64,000 nt of DNA from Antrihabitans cavernicola. Lineage in GTDB: Bacteria; Actinomycetota; Actinomycetes; Mycobacteriales; Mycobacteriaceae. The stretch lies in the NCBI RefSeq assembly GCF_008297975.1, contig NZ_VLNY01000004.1, forward strand, positions 372,001 to 436,000, in the 5' to 3' direction. Position numbers and translations under genes: made by a program. Positions 25,585-33,991 of this stretch are shown piece by piece (the stretch's first letter is position 1; every line of letters begins with the position of its first letter). The notes under the pieces were generated by a model. The model was not told the origin of the DNA, searched no databases, and saw nothing but the letters and a program-made list of their open reading frames with translations.

Positions 25585-27041
25585 TCCTTCGGGCCCCGCC
25601 GGGCATTGGGCTTCCGCTGAGTGATCGCCAACAACACCATGGCCGCCAGTAGGAATGCCGCCGCGAACTGGAAGGTCCGCTCGGCACCGGCAACGAACGC
25701 GAACCGCGCCGCTTCCTGTGCCGACGCTCCCAGCGGTGGGGTAGCGCCGCGGCTCGCCGAGCCGAACACCGTCACCAAGACCGCTAGACCCAAAGCGCCA
25801 CCGGCCTGTTGCATCACGTTGAGCAACCCCGATGCCGCACCGGAGTCTTCCGGTGCCACGCCGGCGAGCGACGCGGTGGTGAGCGGCAGAAACGCTGTGC
25901 CGTTACCGATTCCGAACATCACGACCGGTCCGAGCAACTGCCAATATGCACTCTGTTCGGACAGGAACGTCAGCCAGAACAACCCTGCGGTGGACAGCGC
26001 GAGTCCGCTCAACATCAGCGTCCGGGCCGCAAATCGCTCCATCAGCACGCGCGAGGTGAACTGCGAGCTGGTGAACAGTGCCACCGTCAACGGTAGAAAT
26101 GCGAAGCCGGTCTGCAGCGCCGAATAGCCCAGGACGTCCTGCAAGAACTGTGTGAGGAAGAAGAACATCCCCATCACGCCCGCCACCATGAGTAGCCGTC
26201 CCAGATACGTTGCGTTGCGCCTGCCGTCCGCGAACAACGCCAGCGGCGTGATCGGAGCGACCGCCCGACGTTCCACCACGACGAACGTCCCCAGCATTGC
26301 GACACCGATCAGGAACGATGCGACGGTCTGCGGATCCGACCAGCCTGCGGAGGCCGCGTGCACGAAACGGTAGACCAAGGCGGTCATGCCGACAGTCGAG
26401 GTGACAGCGCCTGCGATATCGAATTTCCCTGTGTGCCTTTGTGTTTCCGGCAGCACAGCCGCCGCGCCGACGACCAGGAACACGCCGATCGGAATGTTGA
26501 CGAACAACACCCAGCGCCAAGAGGTCCACTCGGTGAGCATGCCGCCTGCGATCAAGCCTATGGCTGCACCGCCGATCGAGACCGCCGTGTAGAGGGCGAG
26601 AGCCCGGGTGCGTTCGCGACCTTCGCTGAACATCGTCGTGAGCAACGCAAGCCCTGCCGGGGCGGCAACGGCTGCGCCGACACCTTGAACGGCCCTGGCG
26701 GCCAACAGCATTCCGGCCGAGGTGGAGAAACCGCCGATCAGAGACGCGAGCGTGAACAGGGCGACGCCGAACAGAAACGTGCGACGCCGTCCGAGAATGT
26801 CGCCGGCTCGGGCGCCGAGCAACAGCAGTCCGCCGAAGGTCAACGTGTATGCGCTGACCACCCACGACAGGTCGGTCGCACTGAAATGCAACGCCGATTG
26901 GATGTGCGGCAGCGCGACATTGACGATGGTCGCGTCGAGCACCACCATCAGCTGACACGTCAGGATCAGCGTGAGGACAAGAGTGGGATGCCCGTGGAAG
27001 GTACGAAACTTCTGTGGCCTTTCGGCCAGTAATTGCGTCAT
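25566..27041 (-). CDS. DHA2-family MFS drug exporter (14 TM, EmrB/QacA type)
   Basis: A 491-residue multidrug transporter. Motif C-like and DHA2 hallmarks are visible: VVLDATIVNVALPHIQSAL in the first helix, WVVSAYTLTFGGLLLLGARA, motif A GARAGDILGRRRTFLFG, and FVNIPIGVFLVVGAAAVLPE in the middle. About 14 hydrophobic segments are present. It would export hydrophobic drugs or dyes using the proton gradient. The divergent TetR gene 123 bases away is its probable repressor. The C-terminus is short and basic (QRKPNARRGPKDQL). Confidence 0.9.
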   Translation of the reverse strand: MTQLLAERPQKFRTFHGHPTLVLTLILTCQLMVVLDATIVNVALPHIQSALHFSATDLSWVVSAYTLTFGGLLLLGARAGDILGRRRTFLFGVALFTLASLIGGFSTSAGMLLAARAVQGVGAAVAAPAGLALLTTMFSEGRERTRALALYTAVSIGGAAIGLIAGGMLTEWTSWRWVLFVNIPIGVFLVVGAAAVLPETQRHTGKFDIAGAVTSTVGMTALVYRFVHAASAGWSDPQTVASFLIGVAMLGTFVVVERRAVAPITPLALFADGRRNATYLGRLLMVAGVMGMFFFLTQFLQDVLGYSALQTGFAFLPLTVALFTSSQFTSRVLMERFAARTLMLSGLALSTAGLFWLTFLSEQSAYWQLLGPVVMFGIGNGTAFLPLTTASLAGVAPEDSGAASGLLNVMQQAGGALGLAVLVTVFGSASRGATPPLGASAQEAARFAFVAGAERTFQFAAAFLLAAMVLLAITQRKPNARRGPKDQLRTG

Positions 27042-27085
27042 GTGTAGTGCCTCTCGAGGGAGAGTAAGGTAAGCAGTAGTTAAAC

Positions 27086-27095
27086 GGATGCATCC
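27086..27095. promoter_or_regulatory. Candidate TetR operator half (palindrome GGATGCATCC)
   Basis: A perfect 10-bp palindrome, extended by CGG and CTCCG, in the MFS/TetR divergent promoter region. Confidence 0.4.
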
Positions 27096-27114
27096 TCCGG
27101 TTCCTAGAACTATA

Positions 27115-27129
27115 CGGAGGGCCCCTCCG
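27115..27129. promoter_or_regulatory. Candidate TetR operator (CGGAGG-GCC-CCTCCG)
   Basis: Perfect 6-bp inverted arms separated by three bases, 36 bases upstream of the TetR start. Local TetR regulators usually bind such sites and repress both genes. Confidence 0.5.
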
Positions 27130-27164
27130 ATTGCGCAACTTATTTATCGAAAGGGATGCGGTAG

Positions 27165-27779
27165 GTGTCGTCGACAGATTCATCCGGCAAGCCGGAGCCT
27201 CGGCCGCTTCGCGCCGACGCTGCACGCAATCGGTTGCGGCTCATCGACATCGCCGCCGATTCCTTCTCCCGCGACGGCGTCGACACCTCGCTCGAAGAGG
27301 TGGCCAAGCGAGCCGAGGTGGGTATCGGCACCCTGTACCGGCACTTTCCTACTCGCGGCGATCTGATCGAGGCGGTCTACCGCCGCGAGATCGACGTGTT
27401 GTGCGACGGTGTCGACGAGTTGATCGATGGCAACACAGCCGACGACGCGCTTGCCATCTGGATCGATCGCTTCGTTGCACATGTTCGGCGCAAGAAGGGC
27501 ATGTCCGAGGCCCTGCATGCCGCCATGCGCAACCAACCGGATCTGTTCGCCGACACCCGTCGTCGGGTGCGGGAGACGATCGGCCGGTTGCTCACCAACG
27601 CCGCCGATGCCGGCGCGGTACGCGCAGACGTAGATCCGGACGACGTGATGCGCCTGATCAGTGGGGTATGCCTCGCCACCGACACGTCGCAGTTCGCCGA
27701 GCAAGGCGAACGCATGGTCAGGTTGATCATCGACGGTCTGCGGTTCGGGGCAGTCAGACCGGCCGCCGCTTCCAGGTAG
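27165..27779 (+). CDS. TetR-family repressor divergent from the MFS exporter
   Basis: A 204-residue TetR regulator. The N-terminal helix-turn-helix (about 16-62) reads RNRLRLIDIAADSFSRDG then SLEEVAKRAEVGIGTLYRHF followed by PTRGDLIEAVYR, which is canonical. The C-terminal all-helical domain (about 75-200) would bind an inducer and dimerise. The start is GTG 27165. Divergence from a DHA2 exporter and two palindromes in the shared 123-base space suggest ligand-relieved repression of the exporter and itself. Its 3' end overlaps the convergent glycosyltransferase by 26 bases. Confidence 0.9.
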   Translation: MSSTDSSGKPEPRPLRADAARNRLRLIDIAADSFSRDGVDTSLEEVAKRAEVGIGTLYRHFPTRGDLIEAVYRREIDVLCDGVDELIDGNTADDALAIWIDRFVAHVRRKKGMSEALHAAMRNQPDLFADTRRRVRETIGRLLTNAADAGAVRADVDPDDVMRLISGVCLATDTSQFAEQGERMVRLIIDGLRFGAVRPAAASR

Positions 27780-28885
27780 TCGTACCCCGGCGATGCGATC
27801 GGTGTGACAACGCCACCAGCCGTGCATACGCCAGCACCGAGGCCGGATGGGCGAATGCATCGATGACGTCGTCGGCAGTCGGTGTCGCGCCGCTGTCGAT
27901 GGAACGTGCACTCAGGCGCGCGGCTACGGCCAGGCCGTAGCCGAGTAGACCGAGTCGGCGGACCTGACCGGTTCCGGCAATTGCTGCCGCGGGTGGAACC
28001 AGATAGGCAAGTGCCGAGGCGCCGACGACCGCCGCGCTCCCCACGGCCGACCCGTACGCCGACCACAGCCAGCGTTCGTATCCATTCTCGAGTGCTTCCC
28101 GGTCTCGGTACATTCGGCAACGTGCCAGCGGTCCGGCACCTGCAACGGACGTCTTTCGCCCTTGCCTGCGCAGCGCGCGCGATATCGAGGTCCTCGGTTC
28201 GGCTTGCCGATACCGTTGCGTGCCCGCCTGATTCGCGATAGGCCAGGGCGTCGAACACCAGAAACTGGCCGCACCCGACGGCTGTGGATGCGCGAGTGCT
28301 GTTGTTGGACAACGTCATCGGCAGCGTGCTCGCCCACGACCAGCACAGCAGCGGCTGCACCAATCGTTCCGCAGGCGTCTCCGCGATCTGTGCAGGCCAC
28401 GGTGTCACCAAATCCACTCGCGCACGTCGCAGTTCGGCGACTGCCGCGGCCAACGCGGTCGGTGCCACTCGGACGTCGGCGTCGAGGAAGATCAGCACGC
28501 CGTCACGCTGATCTGCCCGTTCTGCGAGCGTGTGGCAGGCCGCCGTCTTACCGACCCAGCCGGTCGGTGGTGGCCCGTGTCGGCGCATCACTTCGAATCG
28601 TGGATCGCTGTCGATCGCAGCGTCGGCAATCGCAGCGGTTCCGTCGGCGGAATCGTCGTCGAGAATCAGCACTCGTAGCTCGGGGACGCCGCGCTGCGCG
28701 CGCAGGTCGGCGATCAGATCGGGCAGCCGGGCAGCCTCGTCCCGCGCCGGGATGGCTACGGTGACGTGCTCGGGCGTCGGCTCGCAGGCCGGATCCAGTC
28801 GGGGGAGCGTGGCACGGTTGTAGAACGTCATGGCCGCGGACACTCCGGCGAGAGCAGCTCCGACGGCTACCGGCGCCGCGCCCAT
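27754..28885 (-). pseudogene. GT2 glycosyltransferase of the carotenoid cluster, frameshifted
   Basis: The gene reads as two frames. The N-terminal part from ATG 28885 has an inner-membrane segment and a GT-A domain: VTVAIPARDEAARLPDLIAD, LILDDDSADGT, TGWVGKTAACHTLA, FLDADVR and SRTEDLDIARA. The continuation LRRQGRKTSVAGAGPLARCR then MYRDREALENGYERWLWSAY lies in another frame and ends at 27754 with membrane segments. The frames switch at a GC-dinucleotide run (28173-28181); loss of one GC pair (or one extra base) explains it, and repair gives about 377 residues. The type resembles CruG/CrtQ carotenoid glycosyltransferases, fitting the adjacent cruF and crtO. Its start overlaps the lppM stop (TGATG). 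It may be inactive, phase variable, or a sequencing error. Confidence 0.8.
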
Positions 28886-29619
28886 CACACGTCCTCGGTC
28901 TGCTTTCGATCGTCCACCGGCGCGACCGCACGAGAAGGACGCGGGTTGCGGGTCATGTAGGCAAGCGCACCGATGATGCCCGCGATACCGAGGGTGACGC
29001 CGCCGACGATTCCGGCCCATCCTGCAAAGCTGCGCGTGTTCGGGTCCGAGTACCGCACCTCGGCGCGAATGTTGGTCACCTCACCGGCGGGCAGCTTCCA
29101 GGAGATGATCGAATCGCCCTCGCGGGTGCCGTTGGTGGTGGCGACGCGAGCGGGGAACGCGATGGTGAACTGTACGTCGGAGCCTTGCACGGGAACGGAT
29201 TTCAGGTCCGCCTTGCCGTTGAGCGTGACCAGATCGCCTGCGCGTTGGAGCTGCAGCTGGAACCCCGCCGACGCCTGATCGGATAACTGACCCAGCTGCT
29301 GCACATCGCCGAAGGACAGGTCGCTGAAGAACGCCTGGCTGCCGACGTAGCCGTCCTGCTTGTATTCCTGAACGCGAACCTTGGACGACAGCGAGTCCGG
29401 CGGCTTGAGCTGAGGGCCCTTGTCGCCGTCGTTCGCCGGAATGATTGCAGCGACGATCTGCCCGGAGACGCGGTCGTTGGCCGACACGCCCATCGACACC
29501 TGCACTCTGAGGCAACCTGCGAGCAACGGAACCAGCATCAGCGCCAACGCCACAACGGACGTCACACGAAAAGTTCTGCGGCGGGTCGAGGCACCTGCGG
29601 TCTGCTGCACAGACGACAT
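28885..29619 (-). CDS. lppM: Lipoprotein LppM (Rv2171-like)
   Basis: A 244-residue lipoprotein with lipobox LLAGC (C36) after a hydrophobic signal. Mature segments VQVSMGVSANDRVSGQIVAA, SSKVRVQEYKQDGYVGSQAF and FFSDLSFGDVQQLGQL are near-identical in type to M. tuberculosis LppM. A C-terminal membrane helix (AGIVGGVTLGIAGIIGALAY) and a short basic/acidic tail follow. LppM has a beta-rich lipid-binding domain reported to bind phosphatidylinositol mannosides and to affect lipoglycans and phagosome arrest. Here it is embedded between carotenoid genes cruF and the glycosyltransferase, probably in one operon. ATG 29619 is the start giving a normal signal peptide. Confidence 0.9.
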   Translation of the reverse strand: MSSVQQTAGASTRRRTFRVTSVVALALMLVPLLAGCLRVQVSMGVSANDRVSGQIVAAIIPANDGDKGPQLKPPDSLSSKVRVQEYKQDGYVGSQAFFSDLSFGDVQQLGQLSDQASAGFQLQLQRAGDLVTLNGKADLKSVPVQGSDVQFTIAFPARVATTNGTREGDSIISWKLPAGEVTNIRAEVRYSDPNTRSFAGWAGIVGGVTLGIAGIIGALAYMTRNPRPSRAVAPVDDRKQTEDV

Positions 29620-29663
29620 CCTGCCAGGCGGGGTGGAAACGATGCACCGCACCGTCGAACCGA

Positions 29664-30464
29664 TCACCGGAGCTGCCCGCCGCCGGTGCGTACCAACACG
29701 CCCACGACCAGCGGAATTCCCAATATCCCCATACCGAGAAAGCCGTAGATCGCCGAGTAGTGCAGTTGCGGCGCGTCGAGGAAAACGGCGTGTGCCAGCG
29801 CCGATCCCAGCCAGGTCCACAGGAAGAGAACGATGGGTACCGTCGAAGTCGTCCGGTCGACCGCCGTGGTGCGCAGCGCTGACACCGCGACTGCCATCAC
29901 CGACGCGACCACGAACCAGCCGAGATAGTTGGTGATCGGAATTTCGGGAAGTCCGGGAAGTCCGGAAAGCGATGATCGCCACGTCCACTGCCCGTCCGCG
30001 ACCATCTGCGGATCGAGGTACAGATCCCACCCGACCACGCCGACGGCGGTCGCCAGCAACCGCGTCACGTACCGACCGCACAGCAGGTGCGCGACCGTCC
30101 ACACCGGATAGAGCCCCGCGGTCCATGCCAGGGCGATGACCAAGGGCACCCCCGCTACCGAGGGTCCGATACGACCGTCCGCGTAGTCGTAGGACCCGAA
30201 CGGGAAACCTGTTGCGATGCCGAGAATTTCGACCGCGTAGCCGAGGCCTGCCGTGATCACGAAGAAGCCTGCCGCCCAACGACCGCCGAATACGACAGCG
30301 GCATGCGTGATGCAAGCGAGTCCGAAGAGAACGACGACCGCGAGCGTCACGTGATCGCGAGCGGTTCCCGCTGTGAGTGGGTACGCGATCTGCGCAAGGA
30401 TCGTCGCGGCAGCCAGCAGCGCGGGCACCCGTTTCGCCCATCCCTCGCGTTTCAGGTCGGCCAC
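29664..30464 (-). CDS. cruF: CruF-type carotenoid 1',2'-hydratase (DUF422)
   Basis: A 266-residue integral membrane protein with about seven to eight hydrophobic segments. The family motif region is GYAVEILGIATGFPFGSYDY, with the conserved E and FGxYxY, then PLVIALAWTAGLYP and the acidic VVGWDLYLDPQMV. Carotenoid biosynthesis proteins of this family (CruF, bacterioruberin hydratase) add water at a psi-end C1',2' double bond. GTG 30464 overlaps the end of crtO by 13 bases. Together with CrtO and a glycosyltransferase this predicts a keto, 1'-hydroxy, possibly glycosylated monocyclic carotenoid, which is inference. Confidence 0.83.
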   Translation of the reverse strand: MADLKREGWAKRVPALLAAATILAQIAYPLTAGTARDHVTLAVVVLFGLACITHAAVVFGGRWAAGFFVITAGLGYAVEILGIATGFPFGSYDYADGRIGPSVAGVPLVIALAWTAGLYPVWTVAHLLCGRYVTRLLATAVGVVGWDLYLDPQMVADGQWTWRSSLSGLPGLPEIPITNYLGWFVVASVMAVAVSALRTTAVDRTTSTVPIVLFLWTWLGSALAHAVFLDAPQLHYSAIYGFLGMGILGIPLVVGVLVRTGGGQLR

Positions 30465-32041
30465 CGCCGCAGTCGATGGAGGGCTTTGCGGACAGCGGTG
30501 CTGGGCGAGTCGGCGATGACCATGCCTGCCGCCGTTCGTCCGCTCGCGCCCGAGACGCCGCCACCGGGGTGCGTCGACGCGCCGGTCAGGTACAACCCGG
30601 GAGCACCGGGGACGCGTTGGCCGGCCAATTCGGGGATCGGCCGCCACATCATCATCTGATCGAGCGACATGTCGACATGCATGACGTTTCCGCCGATCAG
30701 CCCTATTTCGCGTTCGATCTCGGCGGGCGATTGGACGTGTCGGTCGGTGATGGTCTCGGTGAAGCCGGGAGCGAGCGCCTCGACCTCGGCGACTATCCGG
30801 TCGGCTTCCTGTTCCGCGATGTCAGGCCAGCGGCGACCGTCGGCGAGGGCGTACGGGTGCCATTGCGCCCAGAGCGAGAGTTGGTGCCGACCGGTGGGCG
30901 CGATCGTCGGGTCGAGCGCGGAGAAGCTCATGGCCAGGACGGCCGGCCGCGGTGGCAGTTCGCCTGCGAGGGCAGCTCCGTGTGCGAGCCGCAGCGTGCG
31001 TCGGTCGTCGACGAGGAGTTGCAGGCCGGTGGCCGACCGGTCTGTCGAGTCGGTGCCTGCGTATCGAGGCAATGCGGTGGTTGCCAGTCGGACCACCATG
31101 CCGATTCCGGGGCCGACGCGGATGCCTCGTCGCCAGCTGTCGAGGACCGCGGCGTCGTGCCCGCCGCGTTCGAGCAGGTCCAGGGTCGTCAGCACATGAC
31201 ATCCCGCGATCACCGTCCGGGCGTGAACGGTGCGGCCGCCGAGTGTGCTTACCCGCCAACCGGATTCGATCCGTTCCAGCGCGCGCACTCCGTCGCCGGC
31301 GGACACCGCGCCGCCCATGCTGCGCAGCGATCCGATCAGTGCGTCGGCGAGTGCTCCGCTGCCACCGACCGCCCGACCGGGCGGCAACGTGTGCATCAGC
31401 GCCGCGAATCCGACCATCGGCGCGGTGCCCGGTTCCGACATGGGCGGCCCGGACTGGGCGCCGAACCAGGCAAGCGCGGCCTTGAGGCGCTCGTCGCGGA
31501 AATGCTCGTCGAGCAGGGCGTCGCCACTGGTCAGGAACTCGCGGGAGAGGGCGCTGCCACCCGCCCCGGTGTCGAGTCCCCAGAACGATCGGAGCAGCCG
31601 GCCACCGGTCGGCGCTGCGCCGAACGCCCGCATCACCCGTTCGCTGCGGGGACCCCAGGAGGCGACGTACCGTCGATAGGCGTCGGCATCGGCAGCTCCG
31701 CAAGCGCTGCGGACGGAATCACAGGTTCGGTCCAGATCACGGTGGAAGACGATCGGGGGCCGGTCCGGTCCGCCGGGCGCGAATCCCCATGGATCGCAGT
31801 CCAGGTAGCGAAGACCGTGGTCGGCGAGCTCGAGTTCCTCGATGATCCCGGTGTGCCGAATCATGATGTGCGCAGACGATCCGCGGTCCACCCGATGCCC
31901 GGGGAAACGTTCGACCGTGGACGTCGCACCCCCGAGCACGGTGTCGCTCTCCAGTACTTCCACCGACAGACCGGCACGTGCGCAGTAGCAGGCAGCAACC
32001 AACGCATTGTGGCCCGAGCCGACTACCGCGACGTCGATCAC
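30452..32041 (-). CDS. crtO: CrtO-type carotene ketolase
   Basis: A 529-residue FAD enzyme of the phytoene-desaturase-like ketolase family. The N-terminus IDVAVVGSGHNALVAACYCA, VLESDTVLGGATSTVERFPG and VDRGSSAHIMIRHTGIIEEL closely match, as I recall it, CrtO of Rhodococcus erythropolis, which converts gamma- or beta-carotene to 4-keto products. The C-terminal GLYLTGASTHPGGGVSGASG is the family flavin motif. GTG 32041 overlaps the GNAT stop (GTGA). No lycopene cyclase is visible in this window, so the cyclic substrate must come from a gene elsewhere. Confidence 0.85.
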   Translation of the reverse strand: MIDVAVVGSGHNALVAACYCARAGLSVEVLESDTVLGGATSTVERFPGHRVDRGSSAHIMIRHTGIIEELELADHGLRYLDCDPWGFAPGGPDRPPIVFHRDLDRTCDSVRSACGAADADAYRRYVASWGPRSERVMRAFGAAPTGGRLLRSFWGLDTGAGGSALSREFLTSGDALLDEHFRDERLKAALAWFGAQSGPPMSEPGTAPMVGFAALMHTLPPGRAVGGSGALADALIGSLRSMGGAVSAGDGVRALERIESGWRVSTLGGRTVHARTVIAGCHVLTTLDLLERGGHDAAVLDSWRRGIRVGPGIGMVVRLATTALPRYAGTDSTDRSATGLQLLVDDRRTLRLAHGAALAGELPPRPAVLAMSFSALDPTIAPTGRHQLSLWAQWHPYALADGRRWPDIAEQEADRIVAEVEALAPGFTETITDRHVQSPAEIEREIGLIGGNVMHVDMSLDQMMMWRPIPELAGQRVPGAPGLYLTGASTHPGGGVSGASGRTAAGMVIADSPSTAVRKALHRLRRWPT

Positions 32042-32643
32042 GCCGGGGGACCGGTGAGGGGTAGTGCGCGCCCGAGAACGGCGAAGGGCCTGCTGTCGCC
32101 GGTGAACGTGAAATTCCTGATGATGTCGCGGAACCCGAGCCTGCGGTAGAGCCGCCAGGCTCGATTGTCTTCACCGTCGATCTCGGGCGTCGAGAGCAGA
32201 GCGGTCGACTCGGGTCGATCGTCGAGAAATCGCCACAGCAGCGCTTCGCCGAGTCGGTGACCTTGCGCGCTCGGATGGACGTGCAGTTCGGTCAGCTCCA
32301 CGTAGTTGTCGAGCACGCTTCTGGCGTCGTTGTCGGACCATCCGGAGCGACGCATCCCGCTGTAGACCTGCTGATGCCACCACTGGTGCGGTGCTCCGCG
32401 ATAGCCGTAGGCGATCCCGACCAGCCGATCCGCTTCGCCAGTTGTGCCAGGAACCGTTGCTGCCACTCCCCGCCAGCCCGGCCGAGTCACGTGCTCGGAC
32501 CACATCGGTGCACGGTGGTGCTCGGTGCCGCGCGGGTAGTCCATGGCTGCGACATAGATGCCCAGCGCTTCGTCGAGCCTGGCTCGAAATTCCGCTACCG
32601 ACAGGTCGACGACAACGGGGGCAGGGGTGTTTTCGACTGCCAT
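32038..32643 (-). CDS. GNAT N-acetyltransferase (Rv2170-like)
   Basis: A 201-residue GNAT protein. The central strand VELTELHVHPSAQGHRLGEA contains the acetyl-CoA loop (QGHRLG, a variant of Q/RxxGxG/A), followed by LLSTPEIDGEDNRAWRLYRR-LGF, a typical GNAT C-terminal block. The N-terminal half has WRGVAATVPGTTGEADRLVG and Trp-rich APHQWWHQQV. It is syntenic with Rv2170, reported as a lysine acetyltransferase acting on isocitrate lyase. ATG 32643 has AGGA six bases upstream; GTG 32646 is adjacent. It heads the minus-strand crtO-cruF-lppM operon. Confidence 0.85.
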   Translation of the reverse strand: MAVENTPAPVVVDLSVAEFRARLDEALGIYVAAMDYPRGTEHHRAPMWSEHVTRPGWRGVAATVPGTTGEADRLVGIAYGYRGAPHQWWHQQVYSGMRRSGWSDNDARSVLDNYVELTELHVHPSAQGHRLGEALLWRFLDDRPESTALLSTPEIDGEDNRAWRLYRRLGFRDIIRNFTFTGDSRPFAVLGRALPLTGPPA

Positions 32644-32805
32644 CACCTTTCCTGTCGAGCAAACATGTCGGAGGTCGCAGTTATATTCAATCCGTCGAAT
32701 AGATGTTCGATGTCGGGGCTCCGGCGATCGTCCGAGGGAAGCGGGCGACGCCGGGCCCCGGGACTGCTTCGGTTCGCCGCGTCATCGGCGAGGAGGTCGA
32801 GAAAA

Positions 32806-33264
32806 ATGGCAGGTCAGCAACGCCGGACCGGAACCGCGCACCGCCCGGTGTCGTCGACGCGCCCGCGTCCGCTGCTGCAGCGTGCCGACCGATTGTTGAT
32901 GGAGGCGGCGGGCGAAGACGATCCGAGCGAACGTTTTCTCTCGGCGTACCTCGCCGCGTTGCGCGGTGCCGCCGCAGTGCTGGCGGCTACCGAGGCGACT
33001 CGCCCGGCGCGGGAACGTTCTCGCAACGCATGGGTGCTGATGTCCCGCGCCGCGCCCGAGTTTGTGATGTGGTCGGACTACTTTGCCGAACATTCGTCGA
33101 CGCGAGCGGCTCTGGAGGCCGGAATATCTCGTGAAGTCACAGATCGGCAGGCAGATGACTTCTTTTCCCGTGTCGGCGCCTTCTTGCACGATGTCGAGGA
33201 TCTGGTCGGCGATCAGGCTCGCATACCCGATTCGGGGGATTGGCACAAGAATATTTCGGCGTGA
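32806..33264 (+). CDS. SAV_6107-type HEPN domain protein
   Basis: A 152-residue helical protein. The segment RPLLQRADRLLMEAAGEDDP then SERFLSAYLAALRGAAAVLA and ARERSRNAWVLMSRAAPEF resembles the actinobacterial SAV_6107 HEPN family, whose members are thought to be RNA-acting or scaffold proteins. The R-x4-6-H catalytic motif of toxic HEPN RNases is not evident, so enzymatic activity is doubtful. AGGAGG lies ten bases before the ATG at 32806. It is divergent from the GNAT gene and upstream of DUF3040. Function is unknown. Confidence 0.75.
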   Translation: MAGQQRRTGTAHRPVSSTRPRPLLQRADRLLMEAAGEDDPSERFLSAYLAALRGAAAVLAATEATRPARERSRNAWVLMSRAAPEFVMWSDYFAEHSSTRAALEAGISREVTDRQADDFFSRVGAFLHDVEDLVGDQARIPDSGDWHKNISA

Positions 33265-33383
33265 TCGATACCCGCTCCCCGGCACGTCACGACGATTCGC
33301 GCAGGTCTCGAAGACAAAAGTTCGCAACTCGTGAACGACAGGAGGTGGTACGCCTTACATTCAACTCGTATCATTAGAGTTAG

Positions 33384-33426
33384 GTAGCCGAGCAAGTTCG
33401 GCTACTGGTCGTCTTCGCACAAAGAC
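33384..33426 (+). promoter_or_regulatory. Two hairpins in the leader of the DUF3040 gene
   Basis: GTAGCCGA (33384-33391) pairs with TCGGCTAC (33398-33405) and GTCTT (33411-33415) pairs with AAGAC (33422-33426). No T-run follows. They lie in the 193-base gap before the DUF3040 gene and may form a structured 5' leader. Confidence 0.4.
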
Positions 33427-33457
33427 GGCTCCACCATCTAGTGCCGGGGGAGGTACC

Positions 33458-33919
33458 GTGCCACTCTCCGAGCACGAGCAGCGCATGCTCGATCAGATCG
33501 AGAGCGCTCTCTACGCTGAGGACCCCAAATTCGCCTCGACGGTGCGAGGTGGCCGCCTACGCGCAGCCACCAGTAGACGTCGACTGCAAGCTGCTGCCCT
33601 TTTCGTTCTCGGCCTGGTGTTGCTGATCGCCGGGGTCGCACTTCCCGTGAAGCCCGGCGGGTTCCCGATCATCAGCCTGGTCGGCTTCGTGGTCATGTTC
33701 GGCGCAGGCGTTCTGTTTCTCATGGGCAGTTCCGGCAAGGCGGGCGCCAAGAAGGGCAGCGCTCCCACTCCGGAAGATCGCACGGGCGGTGGCAACGATT
33801 TCGGTCGCGGCAAACCGAAGGGACCCGGATCGGGTAAGTCGCGCGGTCCGCGCAACAAGTCCGGTGGGTTCTCTTCGCGAATGGAAGATCGCTTCAGGAA
33901 GCGGTTCGAGCAGGAGTAG
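33458..33919 (+). CDS. DUF3040 membrane protein (Rv2169c-like)
   Basis: A 153-residue protein. The N-terminal SEHEQRMLDQIESALYAEDP then KFASTVRG is the DUF3040 signature. Two membrane helices follow (AALFVLGLVLLIAGVALPV and ISLVGFVVMFGAGVLFLMG), then a Gly/Lys/Arg-rich flexible tail (about 95-153). It corresponds to Rv2169c. Function is not known; persistent placement just before mraZ suggests a division or envelope role. GGGGGAGG precedes GTG 33458. A strong terminator follows. Confidence 0.88.
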   Translation: MPLSEHEQRMLDQIESALYAEDPKFASTVRGGRLRAATSRRRLQAAALFVLGLVLLIAGVALPVKPGGFPIISLVGFVVMFGAGVLFLMGSSGKAGAKKGSAPTPEDRTGGGNDFGRGKPKGPGSGKSRGPRNKSGGFSSRMEDRFRKRFEQE

Positions 33920-33951
33920 CAGCACCAGTCACGCACAGCACTTCGACATAG

Positions 33952-33991
33952 AGCGGCGCAGCACCGAGTAAGCGGTGCGGCGCCGCTTTTT
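33952..33991 (+). terminator. Intrinsic terminator after DUF3040 gene
   Basis: AGCGGCGC-A-GCACCG (33952-33966) pairs with CGGTGC-G-GCGCCGCT (33973-33987) around an AGTAAG loop, followed by a T-run. It separates upstream genes from the dcw cluster. Confidence 0.88.
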
